From the NCBI RefSeq assembly GCF_002929505.1, contig NZ_PJJL01000070.1:186001-250000 (forward strand): DNA of 64,000 nt, read 5' to 3'. The translations under genes were made by a program, and so were the position numbers. The notes beneath the pieces are model-generated. The model was given only the letters and a program-made list of their open reading frames with translations. It had not been told where the DNA came from and did no database searches. Source of the stretch: Cryobacterium sp. Y57. Lineage in GTDB: Bacteria; Actinomycetota; Actinomycetes; Actinomycetales; Microbacteriaceae. This document shows positions 26,342-36,524 of the stretch, in pieces. Numbering within the stretch: the first letter of the stretch is position 1; the number at the start of each line of letters is the position of its first letter.

Positions 26342-27523
26342 ATGCCCCGCACGGATTCGATCGACAGCATCTCGGGCGAGAGCACGAGAGTAGAGCCGAG
26401 TGTTGGCGCCGCAGCACCTGCAGCCGCACCGCTTAATTGCGACGGAGACGTGCTGCTGCAGCGCGATGGATCGCTCGCCCACATCATCCTGAACCGGCCG
26501 CAGGCGCTCAACGCGCTGACGCACGGCATGATCCGCGCTATCGCCACAGCCCTCACGGAGTGGGCCGACGATCCCGCCGTACACACCGTTCTGCTGACCG
26601 GAAGCGGAGATCGTGCCCTCTGTGCCGGCGGTGACATCGTCTCGATCTACCGTGACGCCCGCACCGCTTTCGGCGGTGACCCCGACGAGAACGCTCGATT
26701 CTGGGCAGATGAATACACGCTCAACGCGCAGATCAAGCGCTACCCCAAACCATTCGTCGCCCTGATGGACCGCATCGTGCTCGGCGGGGGAGTCGGGCTC
26801 TCCGGTCACGCCTCCTTCCGCGTCGTGACCGAACGCACCCGACTCGGTATGCCCGAGACCACTATCGGCTTCGTGCCCGACGTCGGCGGAAGCTACCTTT
26901 ACTCGCGTATACCCGGTGAACTCGGCACCCACCTCGCCCTCACCGCCGCGACCATGACCGGCGCCGATGCGATCGCGCTTGGCCTCGCCGACAGCTTCGT
27001 CGACTCGGCCCGGCTCGATGGTCTGGCCGACGCCCTCAAACGGATGCCCGCTGCCGACGCCATCGCCGAGCACGCCGCGACGATCGTCCCCCCGGGGCCG
27101 CTCCTGACCGAGAGGCCCTGGATCGACGAGTGCTACGCCGGTGACGACCTGCCCGTGATCATCGACCGGTTGCAGAAATCATCCATTCCGGCTGCCCGCG
27201 CAGCAGCTACCGCGATTCTGGCCAAGTCGCCGACCGCCGTCACGGTCACTCTGGAGTCGCTCCGCCGCGCGCGGAACCTCGGCACCCTCGAAGAGGTGCT
27301 CGAACAGGAATACCGGGTGTCCCTGCGCATGGTGGCCGGGCACGACGTGATCGAGGGGATCCGTGCGCAGGTCATCGACAAGGACCGCACGCCCCGGTGG
27401 CAGCCGAGCACCCTGGACGCTGTCAGTGACAGTGACGTGCACGCGCACTTCGCGCCGCTAGGCGACCGCGAACTGCGTTTGCCGCGCCCACGCGACTGCG
27501 AATCCACACCGACCACCGAATGA
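26342..27523 (+). CDS. 3-hydroxyisobutyryl-CoA hydrolase family protein
   Basis: A 393-residue crotonase-fold enzyme. The oxyanion-hole motifs are [13 protein letters not shown] (about residue 98-110) and [15 protein letters not shown]. The HIBCH-type catalytic Glu and Asp are present in [17 protein letters not shown]. The extra C-terminal domain (residues 250-380) distinguishes HIBCH from plain enoyl-CoA hydratases. It hydrolyses 3-hydroxyisobutyryl-CoA in valine breakdown. An N-terminal 35-residue low-complexity extension is unusual. The next gene starts about 12 bases after its stop, so the pair is an operon. Confidence 0.85.
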   Translation: MPRTDSIDSISGESTRVEPSVGAAAPAAAPLNCDGDVLLQRDGSLAHIILNRPQALNALTHGMIRAIATALTEWADDPAVHTVLLTGSGDRALCAGGDIVSIYRDARTAFGGDPDENARFWADEYTLNAQIKRYPKPFVALMDRIVLGGGVGLSGHASFRVVTERTRLGMPETTIGFVPDVGGSYLYSRIPGELGTHLALTAATMTGADAIALGLADSFVDSARLDGLADALKRMPAADAIAEHAATIVPPGPLLTERPWIDECYAGDDLPVIIDRLQKSSIPAARAAATAILAKSPTAVTVTLESLRRARNLGTLEEVLEQEYRVSLRMVAGHDVIEGIRAQVIDKDRTPRWQPSTLDAVSDSDVHAHFAPLGDRELRLPRPRDCESTPTTE

Positions 27524-27534
27524 AAGGCCACCAC

Positions 27535-28341
27535 GTGAGCGACAGCACCCCAACCACTGCACAATCAGATACCTACGACAACATCCTGCTTGACCGGCAC
27601 GGCCGCGTCGGTGTCATCACTCTGAACCGCCCGAAGGCACTCAACGCTCTCGACTTCGCCACCATGCAGGATGTCGTCGGTGCCGCCACCCGGCTCGATG
27701 CCGACCCCGAGATCGGTGCGATCATCATCACCGGTTCGGAACGCGCCTTCGCGGCCGGCGCCGACATCAAGGAGATGTCGACGATGAGCTACATGGACAT
27801 GTATCTCGCAGACTGGTTCGCCGGCTGGGACCGACTCGCCGCCGTGCGCACGCCGGTTATCGCCGCCGTCTCCGGACACGCCCTCGGCGGCGGCTGCGAA
27901 CTGGCCCTGATCTGCGATTTCATTATCGCCTCCGACACGGCCAGCTTCGGCCAGCCCGAGATCAAGCTCGGCGTCATCCCGGGTATGGGCGGGTCCCAGC
28001 GTCTCACCCGCGCGGTCGGCAAAGCCAAGGCGATGGAGATGATCCTCACCGGCCGCTCCATCGGCGCGGTCGAAGCCGAACGCGCCGGCCTCGTCGCCCG
28101 CATCGTGCCGGCTGCCGACCTCATGGCCGACGCACTCGCCACTGCCACCGACATCGCCGCGAAATCGGCGCCGATCGCCATGCTCGCCAAGGAAGTCGTC
28201 AACGCGGCATACGAGTCGCTGCTCAGCGGCGGCATCCACTTGGAACGTCGCCTGTTCCACTCGGTGTTCGCCACCGATGACCAGAGCGAGGGCATGGCCG
28301 CCTTTGTCGAGAAGCGGCCACCGGTTTTTACGAACCGCTAA
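27535..28341 (+). CDS. Enoyl-CoA hydratase
   Basis: A 268-residue crotonase with both catalytic glutamates in place: [16 protein letters not shown] (first Glu) and [20 protein letters not shown] (second Glu). The oxyanion-hole motif is [11 protein letters not shown]. It hydrates trans-2-enoyl-CoA in beta-oxidation or branched-chain acid catabolism, and next to the HIBCH-like gene a role in valine or short-chain acyl degradation is likely. The start GTG at 27535 has GAAAGG upstream. An ATG at 27520 overlapping the previous stop is the alternative. Confidence 0.88.
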   Translation: MSDSTPTTAQSDTYDNILLDRHGRVGVITLNRPKALNALDFATMQDVVGAATRLDADPEIGAIIITGSERAFAAGADIKEMSTMSYMDMYLADWFAGWDRLAAVRTPVIAAVSGHALGGGCELALICDFIIASDTASFGQPEIKLGVIPGMGGSQRLTRAVGKAKAMEMILTGRSIGAVEAERAGLVARIVPAADLMADALATATDIAAKSAPIAMLAKEVVNAAYESLLSGGIHLERRLFHSVFATDDQSEGMAAFVEKRPPVFTNR

Positions 28342-29054
28342 CGCCCCGGCTTCCAGCTGTACTCGTTCTCGGGCCGTCCCGGCGTGCCGTAACGGGCAGC
28401 GCGCAGCACCAGGCCGGAGTCAGCGAGATACTCCAGGTAGCGCCGTGCCGTCACGCGCGAGAGTCCGAGCGGCTCCATCAACTCACTCGCCGACACGGGC
28501 ATGGCCTGCGCCTGAAGGTACCTGACCACCGGGTTCAGGGTCGATTCCGCCAGCCCCTTGGGCCGGGGAATATCGGTCGGCGCGCGCAGGCTCGCGAAGG
28601 CATGATCGACTGCCGACTGCGTCACGACGGATGCCTGCCCGTGCAGTTCCGCACGAAAGTCCCGGTAACTGGACAATTTTGTCGCGAAGGTCGAATAGGT
28701 GAACGGCTTGATCAGATACTGCACGATGCCGGCCGCGATGGCTCCGCGCACGTTGTCAAGGTCACGCACCGCGGTGATGGCGATAATGTCTGTGGCGAGG
28801 CCGGCCGAACGGATGCGCCGACTCACGTCGAGCCCGTGGCCGTCGGGCAGGTTCATGTCCATCAGCACCAGGTCGATCGGCGTTCCGGCCGAAGCAGCCG
28901 CTGCGACGCGACGAAACGCGTCCTGCCCGGTGCTTGCCGTGCCGGCGAGCTCGAAGCCGGCCAGTCGACCCACATAGACGGCATGAGCCTCGGCGGCGAG
29001 CGGTTCATCCTCGACGACGAGCACGCGAATGACCGGGAGCGCGGCCTCAGTCAT
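28338..29054 (-). CDS. DcuR/CitB-type response regulator
   Basis: A 238-residue regulator. The receiver domain has acidic residues VVEDEP at the start, phospho-acceptor Asp66 ([10 protein letters not shown]) and Lys116 (YLIKPF). A C-terminal winged-helix region ([20 protein letters not shown]) is typical of CitB/DcuR members. It overlaps the sensor kinase gene by 8 bases and faces away from dctA, so it presumably activates the C4-dicarboxylate carrier gene from the shared intergenic region. Its stop codon overlaps that of the convergent enoyl-CoA hydratase gene. Confidence 0.88.
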   Translation of the reverse strand: MTEAALPVIRVLVVEDEPLAAEAHAVYVGRLAGFELAGTASTGQDAFRRVAAAASAGTPIDLVLMDMNLPDGHGLDVSRRIRSAGLATDIIAITAVRDLDNVRGAIAAGIVQYLIKPFTYSTFATKLSSYRDFRAELHGQASVVTQSAVDHAFASLRAPTDIPRPKGLAESTLNPVVRYLQAQAMPVSASELMEPLGLSRVTARRYLEYLADSGLVLRAARYGTPGRPENEYSWKPGR

Positions 29055-30762
29055 GATGGACCTCCACCCGGGTCAGCTCTGAACGCGTTTCGGCCGGAAT
29101 CGTCACCGTGAAGACGGCGCCCTCCCGCTGCCCGATGGTGAGCGTGCCGCCGAGGCGGGTCACCGCCTGCCGCACCAGAGCCAGGCCGAGACCACGGCCG
29201 CCGCTCGATTGGCTCGGCACTGGGATGCCTGTTTCGTGACCGTCTGTGTCCGTGCGGTCTGTGTGCGTGAGGCCGGCATTTTTGGTGCTGAAGCCGAGTC
29301 GAAGTACGTGGTCGATAATGTCGGGCGCTACGCCACCGCCGCTGTCGGCGACCTCGATCACGACGGCCTGCTCAGTAGAGGACACCGTGACAGAGACGTG
29401 ACGAGGGTCCGGGCCGGCGGCCGCCGCGTCGAGTGCATTGTCGACCAGATTGCCGAGCACGGTCACCAGGTCCTGAATCGACAGCCCGGATCGGGTGAGC
29501 GTGCCGGAAGCCGTGACGGTCAGGGCGATTCCCAACTCATTAGCCTGCGCCGATTTGCCCATGATCAGGGCGCTGATCACCGGTTCGTCCACCGAACCGA
29601 CCATCTCATCGGCGAGCTGCTGGCTCAGCTCGAGATCTCTCGTGGCGAATTCGAGGGCCTGATCGGTGCGGCCGAGCTCCATCAGCGAGACGATCGTATG
29701 CAATCGATTGGAATGCTCGTGGGTCTGCGCCCGCAGCGCGTCCGAGAGTGTGCGCATTGACTGCAACTCGCTGCCGAGGTTTTGCAAGTCGGTATGATCG
29801 CGAATCGTCGCCACGAATCCCATCGGGGTTGCCCGGGGCCCAGTCGCCGAGGTTGATGAGGCTATGGCGGGTTCCTGGCTGACCACGAGCACCCGCGTGT
29901 CGGTGACGTGAATCTCATCGTGCGCGGTGCGGCCGCTGCGCAGCAACTCGCCGAGGCTCGGCGGCAGACTCAATTCGGTAAGGGTGGGTGGCCGCTCGTC
30001 GCTGCCCGCAGCCGGCCGCGGCGGAATGCCGAGCAGGCGCGCGGCCTGATCGTTGTACAGAACGAGATCGCCGCGCAGGTCGACCAGCACAAGCCCCTCA
30101 CGAACCGAGTGCAGTACCGAATCGTAATAGACGAATAGTTGCGCGAGACGTTCCGGTCCCCAGCCCAAGGTCACCCGGCGTAAGTAGCGCCCGAGCAGCC
30201 AGGTAACCACTGACCCCGAGGCGAGCAGTCCGAGAGCCAGACCGAGCACAGAGGGCAACCGGGCGTTCAGGGCGATCGTGATGTTGCTCGTGGTGGTGCC
30301 CACCGCGACGAGCGAGCGCACGGCGCCGTCGGCATCCGTTACCGGCACCACGGCACGAACGGATGGCCCGAGCGTTCCCGTGCTGATTTCGGTGAAGGAG
30401 GTTCCGGACAGAGCCGGCTCGATGGCGCCGATGTAGTCCCGGCCGATCTCTGTGTCGGTGGGGTGGGTCCAGCGAGTGCGGTTTGGAGCCATGATCGTGA
30501 TGAAATCGAGCCCCGCGTCGGCGCTCAGCTCGAGCGCGTAGGGCTGTAACGACGCGCTCGGGTCGGCCGACCCACTGGCCGCGAGCACGAGCGGACTGTC
30601 GGCGATGGCGGTGGCGACTGCGAGCATCCGGTTGCCGGTCTCGATGTAGCCGCGATCACGCGTGTCGACGAAGAAGGCCGTTCCGACGAAGACCGTGAGC
30701 ACGACGATGAACAGTGCGTGCGCGAAAAAGAGCCGTCGAGCGATGCTCCATTCCTTACGCAC
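29047..30762 (-). CDS. DcuS/CitA-type sensor histidine kinase
   Basis: A 571-residue kinase: TM1 about residues 10-32, an extracellular sCache/PAS-like sensor to about 170, TM2 at about 171-194, a cytoplasmic PAS domain, a SPOB-type dimerisation helix with the phospho-His in RAQTHEHSNRLH (near 348-350), and a HATPase domain with NLVDNALDA, DSGGGV and GGRGLGLAL. This is the citrate/C4-dicarboxylate sensor family. The start GTG at 30762 has AGAGG seven bases upstream, whereas TTG 30792 lies ahead of that site. It is divergently transcribed from dctA, 136 bases away. Confidence 0.9.
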   Translation of the reverse strand: MRKEWSIARRLFFAHALFIVVLTVFVGTAFFVDTRDRGYIETGNRMLAVATAIADSPLVLAASGSADPSASLQPYALELSADAGLDFITIMAPNRTRWTHPTDTEIGRDYIGAIEPALSGTSFTEISTGTLGPSVRAVVPVTDADGAVRSLVAVGTTTSNITIALNARLPSVLGLALGLLASGSVVTWLLGRYLRRVTLGWGPERLAQLFVYYDSVLHSVREGLVLVDLRGDLVLYNDQAARLLGIPPRPAAGSDERPPTLTELSLPPSLGELLRSGRTAHDEIHVTDTRVLVVSQEPAIASSTSATGPRATPMGFVATIRDHTDLQNLGSELQSMRTLSDALRAQTHEHSNRLHTIVSLMELGRTDQALEFATRDLELSQQLADEMVGSVDEPVISALIMGKSAQANELGIALTVTASGTLTRSGLSIQDLVTVLGNLVDNALDAAAAGPDPRHVSVTVSSTEQAVVIEVADSGGGVAPDIIDHVLRLGFSTKNAGLTHTDRTDTDGHETGIPVPSQSSGGRGLGLALVRQAVTRLGGTLTIGQREGAVFTVTIPAETRSELTRVEVHHD

Positions 30763-30898
30763 AGCCTGCCTCTTTCGTGACCTCGTGAACAATATGACCG
30801 CAACCGTGCGCGAGCGGGCTGCGTCGACCAGTGTGGAACGAATTGCACCGACCGGAGCCCCTGGTGGACCAGGTTAAGCCTAGACATAGGAGTCTGAC

Positions 30899-32296
30899 AT
30901 GGCATCGACGCCATCAACCCGAACCAAACTTAACAAATCCGGCAAGCCGAAGAAGAGAATCGACTCATCCCACTACCTCTACATGGCCGTCATCGTCGCG
31001 GTTATTCTGGGTATCGTCGTCGGATTGGTCTGGGGCGGACCCGAGGGCTTCGCGGTCTCGCTCAAGCCGCTTGGTGATCTGTTCATCGCCCTGATCAAGA
31101 TGATGATCGCCCCGATCATCTTCTGCACGATCATTCTCGGCATCGGCTCCATCGCCAAGGCCGCCACCGTCGGCAAGATCGGTGGCCTGGCCCTCGGCTA
31201 CTTTCTGATCATGTCGACCTTTGCACTCGGAATCGGCCTGGTCGTGGGTAACATGATCCACCCGGGCGAGGGCATCAATTTGTCGGATGCCACCTTCGAG
31301 GCGACCGAATCGGCCGACACCAAATCGTTCCTGCTCGGGATCGTGCCCGCTACCCTGTTCTCATCGCTGACCAGCGGCAACATTCTGCAGACGCTGCTCG
31401 TGGCGCTCATCGCCGGCTTCGCGCTGCAGCGCATGGGCCCGGCCGGTAAGCCGATTCTCGAGGGAATCGCACACGTGCAAGCCCTGGTCTTCCGCATTCT
31501 GATCATGGTCATGTGGCTTGCCCCGATCGGTGCGTTCGGTGCGATCGCCGCGGTCGTCGGTGCCACCGGCATCCAGGCCGTGATCAGCTTGTTCACGCTC
31601 ATGGCCGCGTTCTACATCACCTGCATCATCTTCATCGTGGTCATCCTGGGCGGCCTGCTCAAACTGGTCACGGGTGTAAACCTGTTCAAGCTCATGCGCT
31701 ACCTCGGCCGGGAATACCTGCTGATCGTGTCGACCTCGTCGTCCGAAGCTGCCCTGCCGCGACTGATTGCCAAGATGGAACACCTCGGCGTCTCCAAGCC
31801 CGTCGTCGGTGTCACCGTGCCCACCGGTTACTCATTCAACCTCGACGGCACCGCGATCTACCTCACCATGGCGTCGCTGTTCATCGCCAACGCACTCGGC
31901 CAGCCCCTCGCCCTCGGCGAACAGATCGGGCTGCTCGCCTTCATGATCATCGCCAGCAAGGGCGCCGCCGGAGTCTCCGGGGCCGGCCTCGCCACCCTGG
32001 CCGCGGGCCTGCAGGCCCACGCCCCGCAACTCGTCGGCGGTGTCGGCTTCATCGTCGGCATCGACCGCTTCATGTCTGAAGCTCGCGCGCTGACTAACTT
32101 CACCGGCAACGCCGTGGCGACCGTCATGATTGGCTCCTGGACCAAGGAACTCGACCGGGTGCAGGTTGACCGTGTGCTCGACAAGCTTGAACCGTTCGAC
32201 GAGCGCACCATGCTCACGCACGGTCACGTGAGCGCGGCGGAGAGCCAGCGCACCGCCGAGCAGGCCGCGCAGTCCAAGGTTTTGGAACGCGCTTAA
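30899..32296 (+). CDS. dctA: C4-dicarboxylate transporter, DAACS family
   Basis: A 465-residue carrier with about eight membrane helices and two reentrant loops. Family signatures are seen: TSSSEAALPR (HP1), VPTGYSFNLDGTAIY (TM7) and GIDRFMSEARALTNFTGNAVA (HP2/TM8 with the conserved Asn). DctA takes up succinate, fumarate and malate with protons or Na+. The ATG follows AGGAG by 8 bases. The divergent DcuS/DcuR-like pair next to it strongly suggests dicarboxylate-induced expression. Confidence 0.92.
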   Translation: MASTPSTRTKLNKSGKPKKRIDSSHYLYMAVIVAVILGIVVGLVWGGPEGFAVSLKPLGDLFIALIKMMIAPIIFCTIILGIGSIAKAATVGKIGGLALGYFLIMSTFALGIGLVVGNMIHPGEGINLSDATFEATESADTKSFLLGIVPATLFSSLTSGNILQTLLVALIAGFALQRMGPAGKPILEGIAHVQALVFRILIMVMWLAPIGAFGAIAAVVGATGIQAVISLFTLMAAFYITCIIFIVVILGGLLKLVTGVNLFKLMRYLGREYLLIVSTSSSEAALPRLIAKMEHLGVSKPVVGVTVPTGYSFNLDGTAIYLTMASLFIANALGQPLALGEQIGLLAFMIIASKGAAGVSGAGLATLAAGLQAHAPQLVGGVGFIVGIDRFMSEARALTNFTGNAVATVMIGSWTKELDRVQVDRVLDKLEPFDERTMLTHGHVSAAESQRTAEQAAQSKVLERA

Positions 32297-32327
32297 GCAC
32301 AAATCGCGAGTATTCGACTCGCGCTAC

Positions 32328-32370
32328 GGGTGTCGTCCGGAGAAGCCCTCCCGGGCGACACCTTTCTTTT
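32328..32370 (+). terminator. Rho-independent terminator of dctA
   Basis: GGTGTCGTCCGG (ending 32340) pairs with CCGGGCGACACC (32351-32362), followed by TTTCTTTT. Confidence 0.85.
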
Positions 32371-32635
32371 ATGCATTCTTTCGGTGGACCGAAAAGTCGG
32401 TATGTTAGGCTCATAAACGGTCTTACAACCCTTCACCAGGACGCGCACGCGTAGCCACCATTTGAGATGGAACGGCCGCATGCGTATGGTGAGGCGCTGA
32501 CGGATGTGATCCCATGATCGCTCCAGCCCACGCTGATTGACGCGTCCGGGCCGCTCGGTGCCTACCCGTCCGACACGAGAGCACAGCGCTGCGTAGACCG
32601 TGAGATCGGCTACGGGGGCGTGCACCGGAGAACGC
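32371..32635. promoter_or_regulatory. Upstream region of the proVWX operon
   Basis: This stretch between the dctA terminator and proV holds no gene. A possible promoter is TTCGGT (-35 like, near 32379) with TATGTTAGGCT near 32400. A second AT-poor half precedes the GGAG ribosome binding site at 32627. Osmotic control of this operon is likely from the family, but no specific operator can be read. Confidence 0.4.
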
Positions 32636-33958
32636 GTGACTGACAGTATTCCTCGTCCAGAATCCATAGCCGTCAAGGCAGATCACCTCTACAAAGCCTT
32701 CGGACGTCGTCCGCATGAGATCGTCAAGAAGCTCAAAGCCGGAAAGAGCCGCGCAGAGATCTCCTCTCTCGGAACGGCCGCCGTCATCGACGCCTCCTTC
32801 GAGGTTAAAACAGGCGAAATCTTCGTCGTCATGGGCCTGTCGGGGTCGGGTAAGTCGACCCTCATTCGCATGCTCAACGGCCTGTGGGAGACCACCTCCG
32901 GCTCCGTGACCGTCGGCGGCACCGACATCACGCGCGTGCCCGCCAAGGAACTGCGCGACGTGCGCCGCAAGAGCATCTCCATGGTGTTCCAGCACTTCGC
33001 CTTGTTGCCGCACCGTACTGTCATCGACAACGTCGCCTACGGCCTTGAAATCCAGGGTATGGGGCGCACGGAACGCCTTGCGAAGGCCCAAACGATCATC
33101 GACCTGGTTGGCCTGGCCGGCTGGGCCGACAACCTGCCCTCCGAGTTGTCCGGTGGAATGCAGCAGCGGGTGGGCCTCGGCCGAGCCCTCGCCGCCGACA
33201 CCGACGTGCTGCTCATGGACGAAGCCTTCTCGGCCCTCGACCCGCTCATTCGCCGCGAAATGCAGGAGCAGCTCATCGAGTTGCAGGCCGCTCTCGGCAA
33301 GACGATCATCTTCATCACCCACGACCTGAACGAAGCCATGTTCCTCGGCGATCGTATCGCCGTCATGCGCGATGGTCGTATCGTGCAGATCGGCACGCCC
33401 GAGGAGATCCTCACCGACCCGGCCAACGACTACGTCGCCCAGTTCGTGCAGGATGTCGACCGGGCGCGCGTGCTCACCGCCGCGAGCGTGATGGAACCGG
33501 TGCGTTCGGTCATCACGAAGACCGCAGGCCCACGGGCGGCGCTGCGGACCATGCGCGACCTGCAGACATCCGTCACTTTTGTGCTCAACCGCGACCGCAG
33601 CTTCGCCGGTATCGTGCGCGACCGTGATGTATTGAAAATGGTCAAGGCCGGCGAGACCGATCTGCGCAGCATCATTCGTGATGACGCTAAAGCGGTGCTG
33701 CCCGAAACCGCCCTGGTCGACCTGGTCGAACCCTCGGTCGAGAGCGAATTACCGATCGCCGTCGTCGATGAGAAGAACCGCCTGCTCGGCGTGATTCCGC
33801 GCGTGACACTGCTCGCCGCCATCGGGAACGTCACGACGAATACCGGTCCACTGCCGGTGGTGATGCCGCCAGCCACCATCTCGATCAGCCAGATCACCGA
33901 CATTTTGGGCGATACGGCCGATGACGTTCTCTTCAACACCGAAGGAGCGCGCGCATGA
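32636..33958 (+). CDS. proV: Glycine betaine/proline ABC transporter ATPase
   Basis: A 440-residue ATPase. Walker A GLSGSGKST at about residues 67-75, signature LSGGMQQR near 172, Walker B VLLMDEAFSALD and an H-loop (FITHDLNEAM). The C-terminal 130 residues hold two CBS domains, which in OpuA-type transporters sense ionic strength. The GTG start at 32636 follows GGAG. It overlaps proW by 4 bases (ATGA). It powers uptake of compatible solutes under osmotic stress. A 30-residue insert before Walker A (EIVKKLKAGKSRAEISSLG) is standard for ProV. Confidence 0.93.
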   Translation: MTDSIPRPESIAVKADHLYKAFGRRPHEIVKKLKAGKSRAEISSLGTAAVIDASFEVKTGEIFVVMGLSGSGKSTLIRMLNGLWETTSGSVTVGGTDITRVPAKELRDVRRKSISMVFQHFALLPHRTVIDNVAYGLEIQGMGRTERLAKAQTIIDLVGLAGWADNLPSELSGGMQQRVGLGRALAADTDVLLMDEAFSALDPLIRREMQEQLIELQAALGKTIIFITHDLNEAMFLGDRIAVMRDGRIVQIGTPEEILTDPANDYVAQFVQDVDRARVLTAASVMEPVRSVITKTAGPRAALRTMRDLQTSVTFVLNRDRSFAGIVRDRDVLKMVKAGETDLRSIIRDDAKAVLPETALVDLVEPSVESELPIAVVDEKNRLLGVIPRVTLLAAIGNVTTNTGPLPVVMPPATISISQITDILGDTADDVLFNTEGARA

Positions 33959-34902
33959 CCGACTTTCGCCTTCCCCTGGGTTCCCTCATCGAATCCTTCG
34001 TCGATTACATCACCGATACCTTCGGTTTTCTGTTCGGCTTCATTCGGGCACTCTTCGACGGCGCCTACGAATCTGTGGAATTTCTGCTCGGAGCGCCGCC
34101 GTTTTGGGCGATCATGCTCGTGTTGGGCATACTCGCCTTCGGAATTCGTGGCTGGAAGTTCGCGGTCGGAACGGTCATCGGCCTGGTCGTCATCCTGGGC
34201 GTCGACCAGTGGGAGAACGCCATGGACACCCTCGCCCTCGTGCTCGTGGCGAGCGTGCTGGCGATTGTCATCAGCGTTCCCATCGGCATTCTCGCGGCCA
34301 AGTCCACGCTCGCCTCGAACATCATTCGACCGGTACTCGACTTCATGCAGACCATGCCGGCGTTCGTCTACCTCATTCCGGCGCTCATCCTCTTTCGCGT
34401 CGGAGTGGTACCCGGCATCGTGGCGACCATCATCTTCGCGATGGCCCCCGGAGTACGCCTGACCGAGCTGGGCATCCGCAGCGTGGACCAGGAAGTCGTC
34501 GAAGCCGGGCAGGCTTTCGGAGCGTCGCCGTGGCGCATCCTGCGTCAGATTCAGTTGCCACTGGCCACCCCGACCATCATGGCCGGCGTCAACCAGGTCA
34601 TCATGCTCTCACTGTCCATGGTCGTCATCTCCGGCATGGTCGGAGCAGGCGGCCTCGGGGCGCAGGTCGTGGCAAGCCTCAACCGCATCGACATCGCGCT
34701 CGGTTTTGAAGCGGGACTGGCCGTCGTGATCCTCGCGATCTTCCTCGACCGCATCACCGCGTCGCTGGGCGGCAGCGATTCGCGGGGCCTCTTCGGCAGC
34801 CTCCGGCGCGCCCTGCGAGCGCGTCGGGCCACCGATGCCATGGCATGCGGTGCCGAGCCCATTCGTGCCACGCAGCCGGCCGGTGAACCAGCCCGAGTCT
34901 GA
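33955..34902 (+). CDS. proW: Glycine betaine/proline ABC transporter permease
   Basis: A 315-residue permease with about seven membrane segments. The EAA-like coupling loop reads VVEAGQAFGASPWRILRQI near residues 180-200, and the ProW-type PAFVYLIPALILFRVG motif precedes it. The N-terminal extension (IESFVDYITDTFGFLFGF) is typical. Translationally coupled to proV. The C-terminal 40 residues are polar and unassigned. Confidence 0.92.
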   Translation: MTDFRLPLGSLIESFVDYITDTFGFLFGFIRALFDGAYESVEFLLGAPPFWAIMLVLGILAFGIRGWKFAVGTVIGLVVILGVDQWENAMDTLALVLVASVLAIVISVPIGILAAKSTLASNIIRPVLDFMQTMPAFVYLIPALILFRVGVVPGIVATIIFAMAPGVRLTELGIRSVDQEVVEAGQAFGASPWRILRQIQLPLATPTIMAGVNQVIMLSLSMVVISGMVGAGGLGAQVVASLNRIDIALGFEAGLAVVILAIFLDRITASLGGSDSRGLFGSLRRALRARRATDAMACGAEPIRATQPAGEPARV

Positions 34903-35018
34903 CCGGCGGCAACACAGATTTACGGATGCAGCCGCATCCGTTCAACAGTGCGGCTTTGGCCGTATGCACCAAGCGTCAACCCCAGTCACCCACAGCAGGT
35001 GGCACGAAAGGAAGACCT

Positions 35019-35927
35019 ATGAAGAACCGCTCTAGATCACGTATCAAGTCGAGCTTGGCATTGGGAGCCGTTGGTATTCTGGCTCTCACCGGCTGCGCCG
35101 CCTCCGGTGAGACCGAAACCGTCGGTAACGGCAATGAAGACAAGAAGGATATGTCGATCGCCGTGTTCAACGGCTGGGATGAGGCCATTGCCGCCTCCGA
35201 GCTGTGGAAAGCCATTCTCGACGAGAAGGGCTACAACGTCGAGCTGGAGTACGGGGACGTCGCGCCGGTGTACTCCGGTCTGTCGACCGGTGATTACGAC
35301 CTCAACCTCGATGTCTGGTTACCGGTAACGCATGCGTCCTACCTCGAAGAATATGGCGACGACATCGTCGACCTCGGCGCCTGGAACGAGGAGTCGCGCA
35401 ACGCGATCGCCGTCAACGCGGATGCCCCGATCGATTCACTCGAGGAACTCGCGGCCAACGCCGACCTGTTCGACAACCGCATAGTCGGTATCGAGCCCGG
35501 CGCCGGCCTGACCCTCGCGACCACGAACAACGTTATTCCGGGCTACGGCCTCGAGGACATGGAATACCTCACTTCGTCGACGGCGGCCATGCTGACCGAA
35601 TTGCAGACGGCCACCGACAACGGCGAGAACATCGTCGTCACCCTGTGGGAGCCGCACTGGGCGTACAACAAGTTCCCGCTCAAGAACCTTGAGGACCCGC
35701 AGGGAGCCCTCGGCGGCGTGGAAAGTATCCATTCCTACGCCAGCACCGACTTCAAGACGGACTTCCCGCAGGCTGCGGAGTGGATCGAGAACTTCGAGAT
35801 GGACCTCGACACGTTGTACTCGCTCGAGCAGGCCATGTTCGTCGATTATGACGGCCAGGACTATGCTCCGATCATCGCGCAGTGGATCGAAGACAACCAG
35901 GCGTACGTAGACGGCCTCACCAGCTAG
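35019..35927 (+). CDS. proX: Glycine betaine/proline-binding lipoprotein
   Basis: A 302-residue OpuAC-type binding protein. Lipobox LTGC with Cys26. The mature protein opens MSIAVFNGWDEAIAASELWK and has conserved ligand-box aromatics in YDLNLDVWLPVTH and TLWEPHWAYN. It delivers solute to ProVW at the outer membrane face. The ATG at 35019 follows AAAGGAAG, 116 bases after proW, and a strong terminator ends the operon. Confidence 0.92.
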   Translation: MKNRSRSRIKSSLALGAVGILALTGCAASGETETVGNGNEDKKDMSIAVFNGWDEAIAASELWKAILDEKGYNVELEYGDVAPVYSGLSTGDYDLNLDVWLPVTHASYLEEYGDDIVDLGAWNEESRNAIAVNADAPIDSLEELAANADLFDNRIVGIEPGAGLTLATTNNVIPGYGLEDMEYLTSSTAAMLTELQTATDNGENIVVTLWEPHWAYNKFPLKNLEDPQGALGGVESIHSYASTDFKTDFPQAAEWIENFEMDLDTLYSLEQAMFVDYDGQDYAPIIAQWIEDNQAYVDGLTS

Positions 35928-35942
35928 TCACGCTTTCGCACG

Positions 35943-35980
35943 ACGAACGGCCCGCGTCCTTGGACGCGGGCCGTTCTATT
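35943..35980 (+). terminator. Rho-independent terminator of proVWX
   Basis: A perfect 15-bp palindromic stem (GAACGGCCCGCGTCC and its complement, 35943-35974) with a tiny TT centre is followed by TATTTT. Confidence 0.9.
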
Positions 35981-36000
35981 TTGCTGTGCGGGGTACGGAG

Positions 36001-36396
36001 TTAGGCGACGGTGAGCTCGCGCACCTGCTGCAGCCAGCCGTCGAACAGGTCGCTGTCGAAGTCGTCGACGCTTTTCAGCTTGAGCTCGCTCATCTCCGCC
36101 GACCCGCTCGCGTTGAGTTTGCCCGAGTCATCGGTGATGGCCTGGCCGCGCCAGAACAACACGGTCACAAACGTCGGGTAGGCCTTGAATCCGGCTACCG
36201 GCACGTCGTCGTCGAGCCAGACCGGATGTCCGTGCCACAGTTCCGTTGCGGTCTCGGGCAGTCCAAGATCGAACGTGGCCCGGAGCAGGACAGCGACGCT
36301 GGCGAGCGGCTCGGCGGGAACGGCAACGTACTCGTCAATATTCGACGGCTTGGTCGTTGGCTTGATCGTGATGATGGGGGCGGGTGCGGATGTCAG
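36001..36396 (-). CDS. DUF1801 family protein with probable CTG start
   Basis: A 131-residue protein containing the DUF1801 core ETATELWHGHPVWLDDDVPV and AGFKAYPTFVTVLFWRG. The final helix is FDGWLQQVREL. No ATG, GTG or TTG lies between an in-frame stop and the domain core. The only standard start, a GTG at 36204, falls after the conserved ELWHGHPVW and would cut off half the domain. A CTG at 36396 with GAAAGAGG exactly 8 bases upstream gives the complete protein. Members are small cytoplasmic proteins of unclear function. Confidence 0.72.
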   Translation of the reverse strand: MTSAPAPIITIKPTTKPSNIDEYVAVPAEPLASVAVLLRATFDLGLPETATELWHGHPVWLDDDVPVAGFKAYPTFVTVLFWRGQAITDDSGKLNASGSAEMSELKLKSVDDFDSDLFDGWLQQVRELTVA

Positions 36397-36524
36397 GGGG
36401 ATAGCCTCTTTCGATGGGAGAGATCACGCCCGACACGCTGCCGGGCAATTGGTTCAGAACTCCACACTCTCACGTCAACCCCCCGGCGCGGCTGGGTAGA
36501 CACTCAGGAACCGGCCCTCAGTAC

